DNA of 64,000 bases. Source: Trichobilharzia szidati (taxonomy: Eukaryota > Platyhelminthes > Trematoda > Strigeidida > Schistosomatidae). Shown here in pieces: positions 58,480-64,000 of this stretch; position 1 is the first letter of the stretch; each line of letters opens with the position of its first letter. The translations under genes were made by a program, and so were the position numbers. Under the pieces are notes generated by a model that was not told the DNA's origin, searched no databases, and saw nothing but the letters and a program-made list of their open reading frames with translations. The DNA lies in NCBI GenBank assembly GCA_944472155.2, contig OX235279.1:50069564-50133563 (forward strand), read 5' to 3'.

Positions 58480-60402
58480 AGTTTTCTTATTATTTTCTTT
58501 ACATGTGACACTAACTTTCTGAAAGAGACACAGAACCAATCAAATATAGACATCTCAAGCAAAAAGAAACCCGACAAAGAATGTGTCACTGCAGACATAA
58601 ACGAAACTGGTCGAAGGAAGAGTGCCGAAGCACACCACGACCTTGGGCACAGATACACAGCGAAAGGAGAAGCCCAGTACAACGTACAGAGTATTGAGCA
58701 AAGGACTGAAAAAAACTAATAGGAAAGATAAAAAACGCTATCACCAAACGCTGAAAACTGAAGATGAACAGAGTGCGTGTAAGAGAGACTACAAAATACT
58801 TTGGCAAATATCTATATCACTTTGCCAGAAGAAGTGAATACAGACGAAGCCAGTGGAAGATAGTGAAAGCAGCCCAATTACCCGAGGTGTACAAAAAGAA
58901 AACCCTATGCTGATACAACAGAGGATTTTTGATTCGATAACCACCAACGACTCGTCAAAAAATACCAGTGAACAATTTGCCCCTGAATCAAAGCAGAAGA
59001 CTCCTGAGATATTAAGTTACTGGAAGCCGAGAAAACAGAAGGTCAGATGGAATCTCCCAAGAGCATCGAAAACCCAGACCTCAGGGGACATGCTCGCCAA
59101 TGCTACAGACGGTGTAGAGGGAAGGAAAGGTACCTGCCTATCCCAAGGAAAGCTGAATTGTCAAAATGCCAAATAAAGGCGACTTGATCCCATGCAAGAA
59201 CTGATGCAGAGTTACTCACCTGTCTAACCCAGGCAAAGTATTAATTCGTGTCATCTTAGAGAGACTAAAAGATATAGTGGTTAGAAGACCTCACTCGGAA
59301 TAGGTTGGATTCACGAAAAACAAGTCATGTGCGGGTCAAATCGCAGTAATACACATCAATAATGACTAGAGCCTAGAATGGAAGTAAACTCTTTAACTCA
59401 ACTTCATTGACTTTGAAAAAACCTTGGACAGCGTAAATGGCAAAACAGTTTGATACTATTGATTGCAGTGCTGCAAACATCTGTAAACCTCATTCAACAC
59501 TTATATGATGACGCTACTTACCAAATGATTCACAACGGTAAACGCAATGAACCTTTGAAGTAAAGATTCGAGTAACACAAGGTTGCCTACCATCACAGAT
59601 GATATTCCTGGTTATGGTGGACTGGATCATCCAACAGACCGTGGGGAGCAAGAAGACAGGCAGTTGCTTGACTTAGAAGAATGTAGAAGATCTGGACTTC
59701 ATGTCTCGCGAACTCGAAGATTTACAAGCAAAAAGCAACAGGTTGACAGAAAAGGCGAAAAAGACAGGACTCTAAGTGAGAAGGCACACGCGATGAGGAT
59801 ACCCAACAAGTATCAACAAACACCAATCACCATCAGTGAGAGAAATCTGAAGATCATCTCTTCTACGTAGACCTTCAATACTCCGAAGTCAGTGTGGAGA
59901 TAGATCTACAACACTCAGCAAAGGGAACAAAATCCGAATTTGCAGCATTAATGTCAAGTTAGTGCTTTCATATAGTTCACAGATTCTACGCACGCTCACG
60001 ATAGACAATTCCAACGGCCTACAGAAGACTTTCAACAACATCTGTTTCTGGTCGATACTGAACACCAGATAGTTGGGTGGAAACTAAGTGGAACAAGGAA
60101 CTCTGGCAGTTAGCAAACCAATCAAGAACCTTTTACTCAACTAATATGCAGAAGAAATTGAGGATGAATTCGACATACGCTGAGGAGACCTTCAAGTGAA
60201 ATTACACACTGAGTCCTTGAGAGTAACCCGAAGGCGAAGTAACGATTCGAGCATGCCAGGTGACATGGAGAACTTGTGAAGACGTAAGTGGAAGCTTTTG
60301 GGAAGTCGTGACGCTTGCTGAAAGTGATGAAAAAGAGTCGAGAGCAATGAAGATATGCAGTTGAATCCCTATGATGCACTTGCAGCGAAGTAAAGAATAA
60401 TA
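58480..60402 (+). mobile_element. RTE-like LINE family 2 copy, broken
   Basis: 58560-59170 and 59230-59880 hold, in broken frames, the region upstream of the RT and the RT itself (NPGKVLIRVILERLKD, FIDFEKTLDSV, GGLDHPTDRG). The 3' end near 60350-60402 reads TTGAATCCCTATGATGCACT with AATAATAA. No long open frame. Confidence 0.7.
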
Positions 60403-60852
60403 ATTAATAGCTAAAATTTGTCGATTGAGGGACCGGATAAAAAATTTTCGTTCTTTCTTAACACTCTTGTAGATTCTTATAAGGAGATAGTACATGAACG
60501 TGAATGTCTACTACTAAACAGACGTAAGAGATAAGCAGCTACACAACATTTACGTATCCGACTTTCAGAAAGAAATGTGACGTCAATATTTTGAGGAAAA
60601 ATAACTAAACAGATAACTGTGCACATCAGTAATGTTCACCTTGAGGAGGCCTACCACCATATGCAGTCTGCTGTACAGATAGTACCTACAAAGAAAAATT
60701 AAATGTCAACGGATGTTTGCGGCTTTATCCGAGATGAGGGGGTACAAGGAAATTGATACTGTTGGGCTTCGAAGACACCAAAGGACGAATGCTGGGGGAG
60801 AAAAGAGGTGCTGTAAAAATGTAGGATTGTGTAAGATGTATCGGGAAGTACA

Positions 60853-61443
60853 TTATGGTAGTCAATGCACTCTACTCAAAATCATGCAACCGTGGTAGAG
60901 CCCACAATGGTTGTCATCTGAAGTGACGAAAATCAATGATGTACGTCAGAAATTTCCATTGTCATCATTTCATTTCGGTTTCATCATACCTGTACTGACA
61001 CTGGTCGGTTTCGACGTCTGATGGATTGACCTGTTATCAGAGCACAGTTTCGTCGATCTAGAGCACACAGATGATACCATTGTTGTTGTTGTTGAAAATG
61101 CTGAAGGATGTAATCTTTTGAAGACGTTGAGGGAAGGTCTTAGTATGTTTGGCATGTGATTGAAGTGGTTAGTGTGTGTGTGTTACGGATGTGGGGCCCT
61201 TGTCTTGTTTGACGAGCAATTTTGAATAATCTAGGATTGAGTTATGAGTGGTCAAAGCAAAATATCGCACCAGTCGACTATGTTGTTGGTTTCTGATTTG
61301 ATTCACTGATGGTCGTATATACTGTGTTGACTGGGGTGCTGTATATGCTAAGAATCAGACGTTGGAGACTTCTGACAACACAGAATAAAATAGTTCTTAG
61401 TGATGTAGATGTATTCCCTCACTTTACAGACTCAATAAATTCG
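60853..61443. repeat. Inverted duplicate, right arm
   Basis: Reverse complement of 50075-50678. Reads the LINE remnant on the plus strand here. Confidence 0.88.
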
Positions 61444-62560
61444 CGTATTTGTTTTTGTGATTGTTCCTTCTTCTGTACATTTCCACTTATGGTAACTCTT
61501 TTATAGTTTCTCTTCTCTACTTGCGCAGCCTTTGGTGCAAGCGTGTTATCTGTGTATCCATCAACGGTCGTTTGAACTGTGCATCAGTTCTCTTTGTCTC
61601 CCTTTATGGTTGGTATGTGACCTCTGGGAATGGTAGATATGAAAATATTAGATGTTTCTGACCCAAAATTTCCGCATCCAGTACGATCAGTGATTATAAG
61701 GTTAGACGTAGTGTTAGATGAGCATGAGAAGTCTATCTATGACGCGTTTCTGTTACTACATGGGAATTCATTCAACGTGAACATCAGTACAAGTTTGTCA
61801 ATTACAAAATATACCTGCCCAGTTTTAAGTGATCGATGAGGCATTCTTTCTCAGAGGGAGGCAAAAACGTAAACTCGTTAAAATTTGAATCTTTATAACT
61901 GTAAAGCTAACAAAGTTACTATAAAAGGATTAAAAATTTGTATATTATTACGCACCCGTATACCCAGGATACTGTCTTGTACTCATCTGGATTATGACAA
62001 CTGATGACATTTAGATGTCCTAAACTTTGGTGAATGGGATAATGAAACAACTTGGAATATGGGAAACCAGACCAATGAGCCATACATCTAAAAATCTGCA
62101 CACAAAAGCTGACCAGCATGATGAAAGCCTAAGCATAAAAGAGTCACGTAATAAAATGGAGGATAGACAGTAAGTAGTAAAGGCGGAATAATGAGGTTAT
62201 CCATTAAGCACAAATCTAATGAGTAAGCTCATTGAATTTTTTCCCCACTAACAATCTAATACATTGGACGTAACAATTTCAATAATGCTTTTATAACTAT
62301 GTGCAAAAAGGGACAGTTCTTTCGCAACCGAAAATGTTACTTTGATTCATTACTTCCGTAAGGACCACATACCCTCATGTTGCGTGATTCGTTAGAATGG
62401 ATAGTTTCAGACAGTATAACGGTTCTTTTCAATAATAATATAGTGTAGGAAATAATTTACGCGCACCTACGTACAAATTAAGAAGTATATATATATATAT
62501 TCTATAGGCCTCTCTGGCTTTCAATATACCGTTAGAGATCACCTAATATACCTCCTCCAG
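61444..62560. other. Unassigned region
   Basis: Some open stretches (for example 61630-61839 on +) with no family I recognise. A TA run is at 62487-62500. No feature can be supported. Confidence 0.4.
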
Positions 62561-63300
62561 GACGCTCAGAAGTAGTCGAAAACTTTAGACGATACACCTG
62601 TGGTATAGCTACATGCTCAGGTCAAGCTTGCAACAATACTTTGCACAGACGGCGCAAAGCTAATACCATACTTACAGACATTGGTCATCGATTGATTCAG
62701 CGAGATTTTGGCAGCATGTGTTGTCGCACAGTAAGACGATATCGTCTATATACTCAAGGTCAGAAAAACAGCAGGTTAACACTACCAACCCAGCCTGCTC
62801 TTCATGCATTAATTCCTCACGCGCTTTAGACAGCCTGTAGAACAGGAAATCATATAGTAGTTGAGACGCAATTGTTAGTAAACTAATACCTCTATAGTTA
62901 CCACATGCACCATGCCTTTTCTACAGATAGGCGCGTTAATATCTTCGTTCCATACTGATGAAACATTCTCACATTCCCAAACTTTTCTGAATAATCCAGT
63001 CGGTTCCCTAACTAGAATCTTACCACTATCTGCGTTAAGTAAATTTGAGTTTCAGTTCTCGTAGATCCTTTTGGACTTCCACTTCCTCTGAAAGATAGGT
63101 ATTAACCGACCATGGAGCACTGTGATTGATGTTGGATGCTGGCGCTGTTGGTCAGTTAAACTGCCTTTCAAAGTGCTCTACCCAGTGGCTCCTAAGGTTG
63201 TCAATCAGCATACTAACCGTCTCGCTGACTTCATGCTCCGTTTTGTCTTTGGCTAAGATAAGATGGAACAGATTCCGGTCATTGCCAGCTACAACTGCTG
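62560..63300 (-). mobile_element. Decayed LINE reverse-transcriptase fragment
   Basis: In broken minus-strand frames it reads TEHEVSETVSMLIDNLRSHW then VEHFERQFN, then NHSAPWSVNTYLSEEVEVQK and related strips. This is the typical segment between endonuclease and RT of the family 1-type LINE. Strongly mutated. Confidence 0.6.
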
Positions 63301-64000
63301 ATTAAGGCTAACATACACATTCTGAAAACTATGCCCAATTTGGGTCAGTGTACGAACAAGGTAGACTGCAAGTTTGAACGCGATATGTGATTTCAGAACA
63401 GACATGTCAGATATCGTACTGGAAGCTGATATTTTGAAGGCAGCTAAGTAACAACCCATGACGGAAAGGACAGGGCTGAAACTCCGAACATTGGCGAAGA
63501 TTGGTGAAAGTGAAGATACCAGAAATAGTAAAGGTGGTAAGAATAAAATAAGATAGTTTGTAAGTGAAAATAAAATGAAAAAGTGACAAGTTTCTGAGAG
63601 TATGATTGGAGAGGTAGTCTGTGGTAGTGAACACTGGAATATATTTTCACATTTTATTGCTGATTCATGATTTACGCGACTGCTGAGATGCTGCCCGGAT
63701 GGCCAGACTGTAACAAGTCTTTGCCTTAAGAGGTGAATCCCAGAACTTTTGACTTGAAGTCTGATCCACAAGGCATCAAAGCAGTATGAGGAGACGCATT
63801 CTTATGGTTGCATGTGATCAGAACATATCCGTATGTCAATTACACATTTCAGATTCAGGAGCCCATGCTCCCCATAGGTTAGACATCCGGGCTTTCCATC
63901 ACCCTTAGATGGACCGCTATGCCCACCAGTTCGGTTATAAGCGCCGGATGTTTGCATTCAACCTTTCACTTTGTGAGAACACTCCTGCTGGATGCAGACA
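63301..64000. other. Unassigned end of window
   Basis: The longest open stretch (63289-63771, minus, 160 codons) is compositionally odd and matches no family I know. Nothing supported. Confidence 0.35.

Noticed and set aside
63289..63771. 160-codon minus-strand open frame as a gene
   Set aside because: Composition is low-complexity, it has no recognisable domain or splice context, and overlapping frames are equally open.

Overview
The window is eukaryotic and AT-rich. Three conserved genes are split by introns that fill with retroelements. Their protein matches, the tRNA-headed hammerhead-ribozyme SINEs, the many Penelope-like elements (PLEs) and the RTE-like LINEs together point to a flatworm, most likely a blood fluke (Schistosoma). 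The species group cannot be decided from sequence reading alone.

Layout. (1) 1-10068: a CR1/Jockey-type LINE remnant, then the last four coding exons of the CCR4-NOT deadenylase CNOT6/CCR4 on the + strand (2831-10068). Its introns hold tRNA-Gly-type SINEs, two fold-back structures and two hammerhead-bearing repeats. (2) 10069-16169: the gap between two convergent genes, with the CNOT6 3' region, microsatellites and a nearly full-length but broken RTE-like LINE on the - strand (about 11610-14760). (3) 16170-45906: a complete LanC-like gene on the - strand, seven coding exons and 437 residues, with all three zinc ligands. Its 18.2-kb fourth intron (20920-39149) is packed with PLE fragments and holds a second, damaged copy of exon 4. 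(4) 45907-55140: intergenic, with a PLE carrying inverted terminal arms inserted into the 3' end of a LINE, an inverted-duplicated LINE piece and two further RTE-like LINEs. (5) 55141-57030: the last three coding exons of the farnesyltransferase/geranylgeranyltransferase I alpha subunit on the - strand; its 5' exons were not found. (6) 57031-64000: intron or upstream DNA with more decayed LINEs.

The three host genes do not form a pathway: mRNA deadenylation, a LanC-like zinc protein and protein prenylation. The most unusual content is the ribozyme and retroelement biology. Hammerhead-like motifs occur in at least three unrelated repeat contexts, several as oppositely oriented pairs. Most have a short self-complementary stem III instead of a normal hairpin. 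The damaged exon duplication in the LanC-like gene is the clearest gene-structure novelty.
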